Source of the DNA: an uncultured bacterium
GTDB taxonomy: Bacteria > Cyanobacteriota > Vampirovibrionia > Gastranaerophilales > Gastranaerophilaceae
DNA: 64,000 nucleotides
Assembly (NCBI GenBank): GCA_949035555.1
Contig: CAROLD010000001.1
Coordinates: 186,001-250,000, forward strand
Direction of reading: 5' to 3'
Of the stretch, positions 39,903-48,508 are shown one piece after another. Position numbers and translations under genes: made by a program. The notes beneath the pieces are model-generated. The model was given only the letters and a program-made list of their open reading frames with translations, did not search any database and had not been told where the DNA came from. Positions within the stretch are counted from its first letter, which is position 1. Each line of letters opens with the position of its first letter.

Positions 39903-40170
39903 AATTTTTCTCCTTTATCAAATATCTGTTTGTAACTGAGGCATTATTTTTAAGAATTTTTGCCCCGCGTGTAACTTTGCATAAGCTGACACTGAGTTCT
40001 TTTGAAACTTCACGCTGTGTAGCTCCTTGTTTAAGCATATTTATAATACGCCATCGTTTTGATAAAACAGAAAGTTCTGATTCTGTAAGCATTTCAGACA
40101 GGAAACCGCAAATATCATCTGCGGTATTCATTTTAGCTATTAAATTTGCAATTTCTTTAACGTCATTCAT
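39883..40170 (-). CDS. trpR: Trp repressor family protein
   Basis: 95 residues from ATG 40170. The TrpR/YerC helices are recognisable: LLSEMLTES-type start, ELSVLSKRWRIINMLKQGAT, then the helix-turn-helix QREVSKELSVSLCKVTRGAK. The longer 170-residue frame reaching 40395 reads through the promoter and is not used. No ribosome-binding site lies before ATG 40170. The promoter TTGACA-17-TACTAT ends only 10 nt upstream, so the leader would be a few nt. An 18-bp palindrome touches the start codon, suggesting autorepression of trpR-trpB, probably in response to tryptophan. Confidence 0.85.
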   Translation of the reverse strand: MNDVKEIANLIAKMNTADDICGFLSEMLTESELSVLSKRWRIINMLKQGATQREVSKELSVSLCKVTRGAKILKNNASVTNRYLIKEKNYGNKKA

Positions 40171-40217
40171 GTTACTATAAATAGTAACATACAAATGTGT
40201 TTCTGTCAATAGTAACG
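40171..40217 (-). promoter_or_regulatory. trpR promoter and palindromic operator
   Basis: Palindrome GTTACTAT-AA-ATAGTAAC at 40171-40188, with another ATAGTAAC half-site at 40210-40217. On the minus strand TTGACA and TACTAT are separated by 17 nt, and both overlap these elements. ACTA half-sites are also a feature of the E. coli trp operator. Confidence 0.65.
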
Positions 40218-40278
40218 AGTTTAATTCAAAACTGGCAACATTCCCCCCTTTATGATAGACTGAATACAGGGAAGAGTT

Positions 40279-42672
40279 ATGATTGAAAATCTGGATAAAA
40301 TCAAAGCCGCAATTGAAATTGAAATGAAATATCGTTATATCGATATTCACGGTAAAACACAAAAATTTTCCAGTTTTATAAAAAAAGAAGCTCAAAAAAA
40401 TTATAAAAAATCAAAGAAAAATCCTCGCTGGGCTGTTGTTGTTGAAGCATTTGAAATGTATCCCGTTGCATCAGTCCCTGACAGGCGCAAATCTATTGAA
40501 CATTTGATTAGAGTAATCAAATCAGAGCTTCAGCAGGAAGCCCAAGAAAAGCAGGAAGAACAGGAAAGACAAATCCAGCGGACAAAACACCCGTCACAGG
40601 TTGATGTAATGTATATCAAAGGTGTAGGTCCGAAAGTTGCTTATAAATTTAACAAACTCGGGATCTTTACAGCACAGGATTTGATGATGTATTTTCCTAA
40701 AAAACACATTGACTATTCTTCAAGAACCCTGATAAAACACCTCAAAGAGGGACAAAATACAACCGTTTTCGGATACATTAAATCAGTTTCTTCATTCAAT
40801 ACAAAAAATAATTTATCGGTCACACGTGTTGTTATTACAGATGAAAGCGGCAGATTTGAATTAAGCTTTTTCAACGCGAAAGGAAACAAATATTTACTTG
40901 AGCGAATGAAAGCACAATTCCCGCAAAATGCAGGAATTATGGTATCAGGAGAAGTTAAAAGAAATAATTATTCAGGTCAGTTAACAATGGATAAACCGAC
41001 ATACTCAATCATGACCGGAGAATTCCTTGAAAATCCTGATGCAAACTTGAATATTGCAAGAATTGTTCCGATTTATACAGTTTGCGAAGGTTTGAGTATT
41101 AAAACACTGCGAAAAGCAATTTTCAATGCAGTTGAACTGTATAAAGATGACATTAAAAATATTATTCCTGATTTCATAAGAGAAAGACTGGGGCTTTTAG
41201 ACAAAAAAGAAGCAGTAAAACAAATACATTTTCCTGATTCAATGGATAAACTTGAACATGCAAGATTTTCGCTTATTTTTGAAGAACTGTTTTTAATACA
41301 GCTAAAACTCATCCGACTAAGAGAAAATACTGCAAAAAACACTTCTTCATATGCGCTTCATGTTGCAAAAGACGGACTTGTCCAAAAATTTATAAACGCA
41401 CTGCCATTTGAATTGACCTCAGGTCAAAAACAAGCAGTGAATGAAATTTTGCAAGATATGAACTCAGATGTTCCAATGCAAAGACTGCTGCAAGGAGATG
41501 TTGGCAGCGGGAAAACAGTTGTTGCAACAATAATGCTGCTGGCTGCAATTGAAAACGGCTACCAAGGGGCAATAATGGCGCCGACCGAAATTTTAGCACA
41601 ACAACATTATAACAATCTAGTTCAATGGCTTACTCCAATGGGGCTTAGCGTTGGATTATTCTTAGGAAGTCACGGAAAAAGAGTCCGCCAAAAATTCGAA
41701 ACGGATTTAAAAAACGGACAAACACATATTGCAGTTGGAACTCACGCACTTATTCAGGAAAATGTTGAATTTAACAATCTTGGCGCAATTGTTGTCGATG
41801 AACAACACCGATTTGGTGTTAAACAAAGAAATGTCTTGAAGAAAAAATCGCAGAATCCGCAAATGCTTACAATGACAGCAACTCCAATACCAAGAACTCT
41901 GGCATTGACTGTTCATGGAGATTTGGATTTAACGGTAATAAATGAATTACCAAAGGGAAGAAAACCAATAAAAACACTACTTACAGGTTCACACAAACAG
42001 GTCTGGGATTTGATAAAAAAAGAGATTGAAAACGGACGTCAAGCTTACATAGTTTACCCGCTGATTGAGGAAAGCGAAACACTTTCGGCAAAAGCCGCAA
42101 CAATAGAAGCTGAAAAGCTTCAGGCTGAGGTTTTCCCGCAATTTAAAATAGGCCTTTTACACGGCAAACTTAAAAATGATGAAAAAGACGAAGTGATGAA
42201 AGACTTCAAAGAAGGCAAATACGACATTTTAGTATCAACAACAGTAGTTGAAGTCGGCGTGGATGTTCCGAACGCAACGGTTATGGTAATAGAAAATGCA
42301 GAACGATTTGGACTTTCTCAGCTTCACCAGCTCCGAGGGCGTGTTGGAAGAAACAGCCTTCAATCTTATTGCGTATTAATAACATCTTCCCGTTCGCAGG
42401 AAACCCGAGAAAGACTTGGAATTATGATCGAAACAAACGATGGTTTTGTAATTGCTGAAAAAGATTTACAACTTAGAGGTCCGGGAGAATTTTTAGGAAC
42501 CCGTCAATCAGGACTTCCTGATTTAATTATTTCGGATATCGTTAGAGACGCTAAAATTTTAGAACTTGCAAGAAATGAAGCAATTGATTTTGTCAAAAAT
42601 TATAATATAGAAGATTTTCCAATGCTTCAAAATGTAACCTCCCTTGAGATGTTTACAGGACTTGATATATAA
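40279..42672 (+). CDS. recG: ATP-dependent DNA helicase RecG
   Basis: Branch-migration helicase for stalled forks and Holliday junctions. Residues 1-110 form an N-terminal helical and charged extension (QQEAQEKQEEQERQ), as in cyanobacterial RecG. A wedge/OB domain follows (IKGVGPKVAYKFNKLGI near residue 115). The helicase core has Walker A GDVGSGKT (about residue 407), VVDEQHRFGVKQR (about 505), TMTATPIPRTLAL, and motif VI LHQLRGRVGRN. At 797 residues it is longer than E. coli RecG (693). The start has GGGAAG and a TATGAT box upstream. Confidence 0.97.
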   Translation: MIENLDKIKAAIEIEMKYRYIDIHGKTQKFSSFIKKEAQKNYKKSKKNPRWAVVVEAFEMYPVASVPDRRKSIEHLIRVIKSELQQEAQEKQEEQERQIQRTKHPSQVDVMYIKGVGPKVAYKFNKLGIFTAQDLMMYFPKKHIDYSSRTLIKHLKEGQNTTVFGYIKSVSSFNTKNNLSVTRVVITDESGRFELSFFNAKGNKYLLERMKAQFPQNAGIMVSGEVKRNNYSGQLTMDKPTYSIMTGEFLENPDANLNIARIVPIYTVCEGLSIKTLRKAIFNAVELYKDDIKNIIPDFIRERLGLLDKKEAVKQIHFPDSMDKLEHARFSLIFEELFLIQLKLIRLRENTAKNTSSYALHVAKDGLVQKFINALPFELTSGQKQAVNEILQDMNSDVPMQRLLQGDVGSGKTVVATIMLLAAIENGYQGAIMAPTEILAQQHYNNLVQWLTPMGLSVGLFLGSHGKRVRQKFETDLKNGQTHIAVGTHALIQENVEFNNLGAIVVDEQHRFGVKQRNVLKKKSQNPQMLTMTATPIPRTLALTVHGDLDLTVINELPKGRKPIKTLLTGSHKQVWDLIKKEIENGRQAYIVYPLIEESETLSAKAATIEAEKLQAEVFPQFKIGLLHGKLKNDEKDEVMKDFKEGKYDILVSTTVVEVGVDVPNATVMVIENAERFGLSQLHQLRGRVGRNSLQSYCVLITSSRSQETRERLGIMIETNDGFVIAEKDLQLRGPGEFLGTRQSGLPDLIISDIVRDAKILELARNEAIDFVKNYNIEDFPMLQNVTSLEMFTGLDI

Positions 42673-42701
42673 AAAAAAAGACCTGCAAAATTTTGCAGGT
42701 C
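42671..42701 (-). terminator. terminator for the low-complexity protein gene
   Basis: Perfect palindrome GACCTGCAAAATTTTGCAGGTC, followed on the minus strand by nine Ts. Confidence 0.85.
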
Positions 42702-42778
42702 AAAATATTCTACACTACTTTACTAACCTTTAGGATATTTTCACATTTCTAATATTGAGGAATCTGGATATATTTTTA

Positions 42779-43933
42779 TTATTCTTCTGATTTCTGAGTT
42801 GAAACAGGTGAGCCATATTTGCTGCCCATTTTTTCAGCTATTTTCTTAATGATATTATCATAGTTTTTAGATATATCATTGCTGATATAGAACCAGCTGC
42901 CCATTTCTTTGTCAATTGCAGCGAAGTCTTCTCTGCATTCGTCATAAATACCTAATTCATCAGCTTTTTGACGTAGTGCAGATGCGATTGCTTTACCATA
43001 TTTTTCTTTATCTCCGGAACTAGCATCCCACATAAAGGCTTCCATTAAAGATTCACCTTTTTCAGCGGAGTGGAATTTATTCCAAGCCAACATCAATTCC
43101 ATTACATTATCTTTTGTAACAAGATCTAATACTTCTTTCATTTTATCATTATCAGTTCCCCAACGATAAGTAGCGCTGTGGAATTGGTCAACTGCGGCAA
43201 TAACATCTGCACCAAATTCATCGACTTTACCTTGAGAAGTTTCATCAGTTGAAGTTGATTCATAAGCACTTGTTGATGTAGTTTCATCAGTTGAAGTTGT
43301 TTCTTCTGTTGAAGATGCTTCTTCTGTTGAAGTTGATTCTTCTGTTGAAGTTGTTGTAGAAGCTTGAGCAATTTCATTCAACAATTTTGCTGTTGAAGTC
43401 ATTATACCTCTAACATCTTTTTCTAATCCTGCAACTTTTTGGTATGCAGTTTGCGGATCTAGATCTGTAGATTTTGCGATTTCTTGCAATTCGTTTTCTT
43501 TAGCCGCAATTTCATCTAATTTAGCGTTAATTTTTTCTTTATCGTCATCTGAAACATTTGGATCTTGAAGACCTGCTTCAAGTCTTGTTTTCATTTGGCT
43601 GATATTTCCTAAACAACGGTTTAAATTCATACTTGTCAAATTATTCAATGCCGGAGCTAAAAGCTGTTGAGCACCTCTGATTATAGCATCCTGCATACCC
43701 GGAGTTGAACATCCCCCGCCACCGCCGTATGGTGATGCAGCATAACAATTAAATATTGAACCGCCCATAGGACCCCAAGTTTGCTGAGCAACCGGATTTA
43801 GGCTGTAACCAACATTGTAAGCGCTGTATGGCTCAATTGTACAAATTTGAGTATCACCGCCAAAGTTTGTATGCATAATTGGTAAGCATCCCCAGTATGG
43901 CATATTTGCGTAAGATAAATTTGTAGCAACCAT
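42779..43933 (-). CDS. hypothetical protein with Ser/Thr/Glu-rich repeat linker
   Basis: 384 residues in three parts. The N-terminal 80 are rich in Gly, Tyr, Cys and Pro (SPYGGGGGC), with no signal peptide. A helical, probably coiled-coil segment spans about 85-185. An STEE/TSTDE repeat linker at about 190-232 is encoded by a degenerate tandem repeat. A helical C-terminal domain contains YRWGTDNDKMKEVLDL and ends KSEE. The RWGTD-x-D segment faintly resembles annexin repeats; I would not rely on that. The start has GGGGAA. Monocistronic with its own terminator. The architecture suggests a surface or secreted protein exported by a non-Sec route, which is inference. Confidence 0.6.
   Translation of the reverse strand: MVATNLSYANMPYWGCLPIMHTNFGGDTQICTIEPYSAYNVGYSLNPVAQQTWGPMGGSIFNCYAASPYGGGGGCSTPGMQDAIIRGAQQLLAPALNNLTSMNLNRCLGNISQMKTRLEAGLQDPNVSDDDKEKINAKLDEIAAKENELQEIAKSTDLDPQTAYQKVAGLEKDVRGIMTSTAKLLNEIAQASTTTSTEESTSTEEASSTEETTSTDETTSTSAYESTSTDETSQGKVDEFGADVIAAVDQFHSATYRWGTDNDKMKEVLDLVTKDNVMELMLAWNKFHSAEKGESLMEAFMWDASSGDKEKYGKAIASALRQKADELGIYDECREDFAAIDKEMGSWFYISNDISKNYDNIIKKIAEKMGSKYGSPVSTQKSEE
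43229..43375. repeat. degenerate tandem repeat encoding the STEE linker
   Basis: Repeats of a 15-21 bp unit around TCTTCTGTTGAAGTTGATTC (plus strand) encode Ser/Thr/Glu runs. It could vary in length by slippage while keeping frame. Confidence 0.6.
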
Positions 43934-44115
43934 AAATTTCCCCGTTTCTTTATTTTCGTTCCCCGTACTTATATAAACAATTTTACCTTTAAAAAATTGC
44001 TTTTCAGGTAAATAAATTTTACAGCCGCAACCTTAAAAGCATTGATTTTACAAGGTTTACACAAAATTCATCCTCGTTACATTTCTTAATAATTATTAAG
44101 TATATTATTTTATGC

Positions 44116-44121
44116 TATGAT
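44116..44121 (+). promoter_or_regulatory. extended -10 giving a leaderless start (XRE gene)
   Basis: TGCTATGAT with exactly 6 nt to ATG 44128. No ribosome-binding site. Confidence 0.5.
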
Positions 44122-44127
44122 TTTGTT

Positions 44128-44532
44128 ATGCAAACTTTAGCAAGATTTATTCAAAATAAAAGAAACGAACTCGGCTTAACACAAAAAGGGCTGGCAATTT
44201 CAGCTAACATTCCTCTTGAAACTGTTGAAGAGGTTGAAGCCGGAAAAGAATTATTTTTACCCGTTACGATTAGACAGGCTCTTGCCAAAGCTCTAAAATG
44301 TGAACCCCACGAGATTAAAAAGTTTGAAAAAGATATTACATCAGATATTGTTTCGCCTGAAATTATAGAAAGTTTGAAACAATTAATTCTTAATGGAGCT
44401 GGAGGGTTAAAATGCCCGAGATGCGGAGCACCTTTAGATACTAGGATTGCAAGAATGTATGATTTGGAAGACAATTTGATACTCCATCCTAAAGCTCATT
44501 GCACAAAGTGTCCGTTCCAAATTTTATCTTAA
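44128..44532 (+). CDS. XRE-family HTH protein with C-terminal zinc ribbon
   Basis: 134 residues. The N-terminal XRE helix-turn-helix reads FIQNKRNELGLTQKGLAIS, then IPLETVEEVEAGK. The C-terminus has two cysteine pairs, CPRCGAPLD and HCTKCPF, forming a likely zinc ribbon. It lies just upstream of the cobalamin riboswitch-nrdD unit on the same strand but with a separate promoter. Targets are unknown. The start is leaderless in layout. Confidence 0.8.
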   Translation: MQTLARFIQNKRNELGLTQKGLAISANIPLETVEEVEAGKELFLPVTIRQALAKALKCEPHEIKKFEKDITSDIVSPEIIESLKQLILNGAGGLKCPRCGAPLDTRIARMYDLEDNLILHPKAHCTKCPFQILS

Positions 44533-44561
44533 GTTAAATTTTACAAATTATAAAAAATAAT

Positions 44562-44567
44562 GTATAA
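44562..44567 (+). promoter_or_regulatory. promoter of the nrdD-nrdG operon
   Basis: TTTACA, a 17-nt spacer and TATAAT, placing transcription start about 10 nt before the riboswitch. Confidence 0.6.
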
Positions 44568-44579
44568 TAAGTAAACTAA

Positions 44580-44668
44580 TTAAGGAAAGCATGGGTGAAA
44601 TTCCCTCACTGGTCCGCAGCCGTTACAGTCGGAATGCTTGGTTAGTTTGTATTACTTGCGTGACTGAG
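44580..44668 (+). promoter_or_regulatory. cobalamin riboswitch
   Basis: The conserved core GGGTGAAATTCCCTCACTGG is followed by the B12-box region TCCGCAGCCGTTACAGTCGG. AAGCAT (44587) pairs with ATGCTT (44634) to close the element. It is a compact form without large peripheral arms. The GAGGAGG ribosome-binding site of nrdD lies about 10 nt downstream, so control is probably at translation. By analogy with other bacteria, cobalamin would shut off this B12-independent reductase when a B12-dependent enzyme can work. Confidence 0.85.
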
Positions 44669-44677
44669 GAGGTTTTT

Positions 44678-46813
44678 ATGCAACAAAAAGTTATTAAACG
44701 TGACGGAGAAATTGTAGATTTTAACTCCGCAAAAATTACTGATGCAATTCAAAAAGCATCACACTCAACAAAAGAAATTGATGCATCAACAGCAAGAAAG
44801 CTGACAAAAAATGTTATTAAAATCGTCAATGATTTTGTAAAAGAAAAACAATCAAATCTTGAAGCTCCAACCATTGAAGAAATTCAAGATATTGTTGAAA
44901 AAGTTTTATTATCATCCGAGTACAAACAAACCGCAAAATCATATATTCTTTATAGAGAACAGCATAACAGAATGAGAGATTTTACAAATAACGCATCTGT
45001 TGATATGATTGATGATTACCTGAAACAGCTTGACTGGCAGGTTAATGAAAATTCAAACATGAGCTATTCAATTCAAGGTTTGAATAACTATTTGGCATCA
45101 GGAATGAGCAAAAATTACTGGCTTAACAAAATTTATCCTACAGAGATAAAAAATGCTCACCAGAACGGCGATATCCACATACACGATTTGAATATCATTT
45201 CCGTGTATTGTGTAGGCTGGGATTTGAAAGACCTTTTAACAGAAGGTTTTCGCGGGGTTAAAGGAAAAGTTGAATCCGCTCCTGCTAAACACTTTAGAAC
45301 AGCATTAGGACAAATGGTTAACTTCCTTTATACAATGCAAGGAGAAAGCGCAGGAGCTCAAGCTTTCTCAAACTTTGACACTCTTCTTGCACCATTTGTA
45401 AGATATGATAAATTAAACTACGCTCAAGTTAAACAAGCCTTACAGGAATTTGTATTCAATATGAATGTTCCAACCCGTGTAGGTTTTCAGACTCCATTTT
45501 CTAATATAACTATGGATTTAACAGTACCGTCATATTACAAAGATCAATGCGTTGTTGTAGGCGGAGAAATTATGGAAGATACTTACGGAGACTTCCAGCC
45601 AGAAATGGATATGATTAACAAAGCTTTCTTTGAAGTTATGATGCAGGGCGACAGTTCAGGAAGAGTATTTACTTTCCCTATTCCAACATATAACATCACA
45701 AAAGACTTCAACTGGAATAATGATAACCTTGAAGGATTATGGGAAATGAGCGCAAAATATGGAATACCATATTTCTCAAATTTCATCAACTCGGACATGA
45801 ACCCTGAAGACGCACGTTCAATGTGCTGCCGCCTGAGAATTGATAACCGCGAACTTGAATACCGCGGCGGCGGACTTTTCGGGTCTAATCCTTTAACAGG
45901 CTCTATCGGTGTTGTAACGGTTAATTTACCTAAAATAGCTTTTCAGGTTAATTCAAAAGATGAATTTTTTGAAGTTTTAAAAACCCGAATGGAAACAGCA
46001 AAACAATCACTTGAAATTAAACGTAAGCTTCTGGAACGCTTGACCGATGCAAATCTATATCCATATACCAAATTCTACTTGAGAGACATAAAATCAAGAT
46101 TTGGTGTTTATTGGAAAAACCATTTTTCAACAATCGGTCTTATAGGAATGAACGAAGCCTGCACAAATCTTCTCGGCAAAGACATCGGAACAGAAGAAGG
46201 AAAACAGTTTGCGCTTGAGACAATGGATTACATGAGAGCAAAAATCGTTGAATTTCAAGAAGCAACCGGGAACAACTACAACCTTGAAGCAACTCCTGCC
46301 GAAGGCACAAGCTACCGTCTTGCAAAACTTGATAAAGAAAAGCTGGTTAATATCAGATGCGCAAATGATGAGGAATACTATTCACAGGGCGCACAGCCAT
46401 ATTATTCAAACTCAACCCAGCTTCCCGTAAATTACACGGACGACATTTTTGAAGAACTTGACCATCAAGACGATTTACAGACAAAATACACAGGCGGAAC
46501 AGTTGTTCACATCTTCGCAGGTGAAAGGATTTCCGACACTGCAACAATGAAAAATCTGGTGAAAAAGATTTGTGAAAACTACCATCTTCCGTATTTCACA
46601 TTCTCTCCGACATTTTCAATCTGTCCAAACCACGGCTATGTTAGGGGGGAACACGAAACCTGTCCTATCTGCGGTGAAGATTGCGAAGTTTATTCAAGAA
46701 TTGTCGGATACATCAGACCTGTAAATCAATGGAATAAAGGTAAAAAAGCGGAATTCAAAAACCGTAAAACTTTTGATATGGCAGGAGCAAAAGAAAAATG
46801 TCTTTGCTCATAG
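44678..46813 (+). CDS. nrdD: anaerobic ribonucleoside-triphosphate reductase (class III)
   Basis: A glycyl-radical enzyme making dNTPs without oxygen. It opens with an ATP-cone (VIKRDGEIVDFNSAKITDAI). The body includes HIHDLNIISVYCVGWDL, MCCRLRIDNRELEYRGGG and SIGVVTVNLPKIAF. The C-terminus has a zinc site (SICPNHGYVRGE, CPICGEDC) and the radical loop SRIVGYIRPVNQWNKG. About 711 residues. The true start is ATG 44678 with GAGGAGG; an earlier in-frame ATG at 44591 lies inside the riboswitch. nrdG overlaps its 3' end by 16 bp. Needs strict anaerobiosis. Confidence 0.97.
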   Translation: MQQKVIKRDGEIVDFNSAKITDAIQKASHSTKEIDASTARKLTKNVIKIVNDFVKEKQSNLEAPTIEEIQDIVEKVLLSSEYKQTAKSYILYREQHNRMRDFTNNASVDMIDDYLKQLDWQVNENSNMSYSIQGLNNYLASGMSKNYWLNKIYPTEIKNAHQNGDIHIHDLNIISVYCVGWDLKDLLTEGFRGVKGKVESAPAKHFRTALGQMVNFLYTMQGESAGAQAFSNFDTLLAPFVRYDKLNYAQVKQALQEFVFNMNVPTRVGFQTPFSNITMDLTVPSYYKDQCVVVGGEIMEDTYGDFQPEMDMINKAFFEVMMQGDSSGRVFTFPIPTYNITKDFNWNNDNLEGLWEMSAKYGIPYFSNFINSDMNPEDARSMCCRLRIDNRELEYRGGGLFGSNPLTGSIGVVTVNLPKIAFQVNSKDEFFEVLKTRMETAKQSLEIKRKLLERLTDANLYPYTKFYLRDIKSRFGVYWKNHFSTIGLIGMNEACTNLLGKDIGTEEGKQFALETMDYMRAKIVEFQEATGNNYNLEATPAEGTSYRLAKLDKEKLVNIRCANDEEYYSQGAQPYYSNSTQLPVNYTDDIFEELDHQDDLQTKYTGGTVVHIFAGERISDTATMKNLVKKICENYHLPYFTFSPTFSICPNHGYVRGEHETCPICGEDCEVYSRIVGYIRPVNQWNKGKKAEFKNRKTFDMAGAKEKCLCS

Positions 46814-47487
46814 GCGGCTTGCAAAAAACATCACTGCTGGATTATCCGGGTAAAATTGCGTGTATTGTTTTTACTCAAATGTGCAATTTTCGCTGCGGAT
46901 ACTGTCATAATCCGGAATTATTTCAAAAAACAGAGCCGGTATTAACCGTACCGGCTTTTTTTGAATTCTTGAACACCCGAAAAGGAAAACTTGACGGAGT
47001 TGTGATTACAGGCGGCGAACCAACCCTGCATTCAGGACTTTATGATTTTATTAAAGTGATAAAGGCTATTGGATTTTGCGTAAAACTTGATACAAACGGG
47101 ACTAATCCAGAACTTTTGACGAAACTTTTTCAGGAAAGTTTGATAGATTATATAGCAATGGATATTAAAGCTCCGCTTGAAAAATATCCTCAAATTACAG
47201 GAGTAAATATTAATATCGAAAAAATTCGCCGGAGTATTGAGTTGGTTATGAAAAGCGGTGTAGATTATGAATTCCGCACAACAGTCGTAAAATCTCAACT
47301 TTCCTTTGATGATTTTGATAAAATCGGACAACTAATTCAAGGAGCAAAAAAATACTACCTGCAAAAATTTGTACCTGCAAAAATTCTTGATAAAAATTTG
47401 ATAAAGGAAACATCTTACACTAACGAAGAATTTGAAAAAATCTGTAAAAATTTAAGAAATTATGTGGGATTTGTGGATTACAGATAA
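46798..47487 (+). CDS. nrdG: anaerobic RNR-activating radical SAM protein
   Basis: 229 residues. The 4Fe-4S/SAM motif is CNFRCGYC near residue 29; GVVITGGEPTLHSGL is the SAM-binding GGEP; MDIKAPLEKY follows. It matches the NrdG2-type activase that generates the glycyl radical on NrdD. The 16-bp overlap with nrdD means translational coupling and the same cobalamin control. A second radical SAM activase-like gene is at 57.2 kb. Confidence 0.92.
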   Translation: MSLLIGGLQKTSLLDYPGKIACIVFTQMCNFRCGYCHNPELFQKTEPVLTVPAFFEFLNTRKGKLDGVVITGGEPTLHSGLYDFIKVIKAIGFCVKLDTNGTNPELLTKLFQESLIDYIAMDIKAPLEKYPQITGVNINIEKIRRSIELVMKSGVDYEFRTTVVKSQLSFDDFDKIGQLIQGAKKYYLQKFVPAKILDKNLIKETSYTNEEFEKICKNLRNYVGFVDYR

Positions 47488-47490
47488 TAG

Positions 47491-47521
47491 AAGCGGCAAA
47501 CTCGTAATGAGTTCGCCGCTA
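47491..47521 (+). terminator. hairpin after nrdG
   Basis: AGCGGC-AACTC pairs with GAGTT-GCCGCT. There is only a weak T-rich tail, so termination may be partial. Confidence 0.5.
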
Positions 47522-47552
47522 AATTCGGTAAAATGTATATTTATAAAGTCAT

Positions 47553-47807
47553 TTAGCAAGCACTGCCTTTTTGTTTTGCAACCGCACAAGCAATAGCCAG
47601 TGCAATTTCTGCATCATTAGAAACAGCTGTTTTCTTTTTTGTTTGATATTTATCTTCTTCCACTGCTTCCGGAAAGTATTTATTTAAGATTTTGATAAAT
47701 TTGGCAACAAGTCCCATGACCCAAATCATTATACAAATGAAAAAGTACACAAAACCCATACCAATTATCATAATAAAGCATCCTGCTTTTAATAATTCGA
47801 TATTCAT
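47553..47807 (-). CDS. small membrane protein resembling sodium-pump decarboxylase gamma subunit (OadG)
   Basis: 84 residues. One membrane helix (GCFIMIIGMGFVYFFICIMI) is followed by a charged linker and a short Ala-rich C-terminal helix, the layout of OadG-type gamma subunits that anchor biotin decarboxylases. No alpha or beta subunit is in the window, so the assignment rests on architecture only. The start has TAGGGGAA. Confidence 0.5.
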   Translation of the reverse strand: MNIELLKAGCFIMIIGMGFVYFFICIMIWVMGLVAKFIKILNKYFPEAVEEDKYQTKKKTAVSNDAEIALAIACAVAKQKGSAC

Positions 47808-47854
47808 GATTTCCCCTATTTAATTTTACTAATAACTATATATAATAGGAAAAC

Positions 47855-48220
47855 TTATGGGGCTCTGGTGCAAATCTCATTTTTCAGATAGGAAGATATT
47901 TTATGAGATGAGCTTATATATAATTGATTATACTGGTTATAAAAATAATATTGTAAAAGTTTATTCTGCAAGGAAGCCTTGCCGGAAAGCCCATTGCCAA
48001 ACGAATTTTTTCTGTTATTAAAAGATATTAACTCTTTATTCTGTGCATTTGAAGATGTTATTGCGTTTTCAGTTTTATTTGGAGTGATATTAAGTTCTTC
48101 ATCAGCACAAGAAATAATCTGATGGTGTAATCCTACACTAACATCTGCAAAACATTGATTACCAGCCAGGGTAATCAAAAAGCTCAAAAATATCAGAAAA
48201 AATTTAATAAAATTTCTCAC
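47855..48220 (-). CDS. exported hypothetical protein, 121 aa
   Basis: A clear signal peptide (FIKFFLIFLSFLITLAGNQCFA) is followed by about 95 polar residues rich in Asn, Ser and Gln with no recognised domain. The start is GTG at 48220, preceded at exactly 6 nt by TGTTAAAAT, with no ribosome-binding site. Probably periplasmic or surface. Function unknown. Confidence 0.55.
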   Translation of the reverse strand: MRNFIKFFLIFLSFLITLAGNQCFADVSVGLHHQIISCADEELNITPNKTENAITSSNAQNKELISFNNRKNSFGNGLSGKASLQNKLLQYYFYNQYNQLYISSSHKISSYLKNEICTRAP

Positions 48221-48226
48221 TAGAAT

Positions 48227-48232
48227 ATTTTA
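48227..48232 (-). promoter_or_regulatory. extended -10 giving a leaderless GTG start
   Basis: TGTTAAAAT on the minus strand, 6 nt before GTG 48220. Confidence 0.45.
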
Positions 48233-48283
48233 ACATAAACAATAATGAAAATTTTTTTGTTTATATTATAATAAATTTATAAG

Positions 48284-48508
48284 TATAAACCTTGTCGAAG
48301 TGGCACTCTGCCGACGAAAAAGATTGAGTATCTTTTGAGGAGAGGGTTGTTGGAAACAACATCCGCCACGAGACACAAATACTAATATAAACCTTGTCGA
48401 AGTGGCACTCTGCCGACGAAAAAGATTGAGTATCTTTTGAGGAGAGGGTTGTTGGAAACAACATCCGCCACGAGACACAAATACTAATATAAACCTTGTC
48501 GAAGTGGC
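48284..48508 (+). repeat. 102-bp direct repeats running into tRNA-Leu
   Basis: Two identical 102-bp units (48284-48385 and 48386-48487). The first 21 bp of a third copy (48488-48508) continue into tRNA-Leu. Every unit contains the upstream sequence and first 11 nt of the tRNA (GTCGAAGTGGC), then unrelated sequence with hairpins GGC-ACTCT-GCC, AAAAGAT-TGAGT-ATCTTTT and GTTGTT-GGA-AACAAC, closed by GTGGC/GCCAC. Minus-strand ORFs across it are only translations of the repeat. Confidence 0.9.

Noticed and set aside
40171..40395. N-terminal extension of trpR to 40395
   Set aside because: It would translate the promoter, operator and part of recG; TrpR homology begins at 40170.
44591..44677. Longer nrdD start at 44591
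   Set aside because: This stretch is the cobalamin riboswitch; the GAGGAGG site belongs to ATG 44678.
46644..46649. G6 run in nrdD as a phase-variation tract
   Set aside because: Short, in frame, in an essential-type housekeeping gene, and encodes an expected part of the zinc region.
48284..48508. CRISPR array
   Set aside because: Units are directly adjacent with no spacers, and no cas genes are present.
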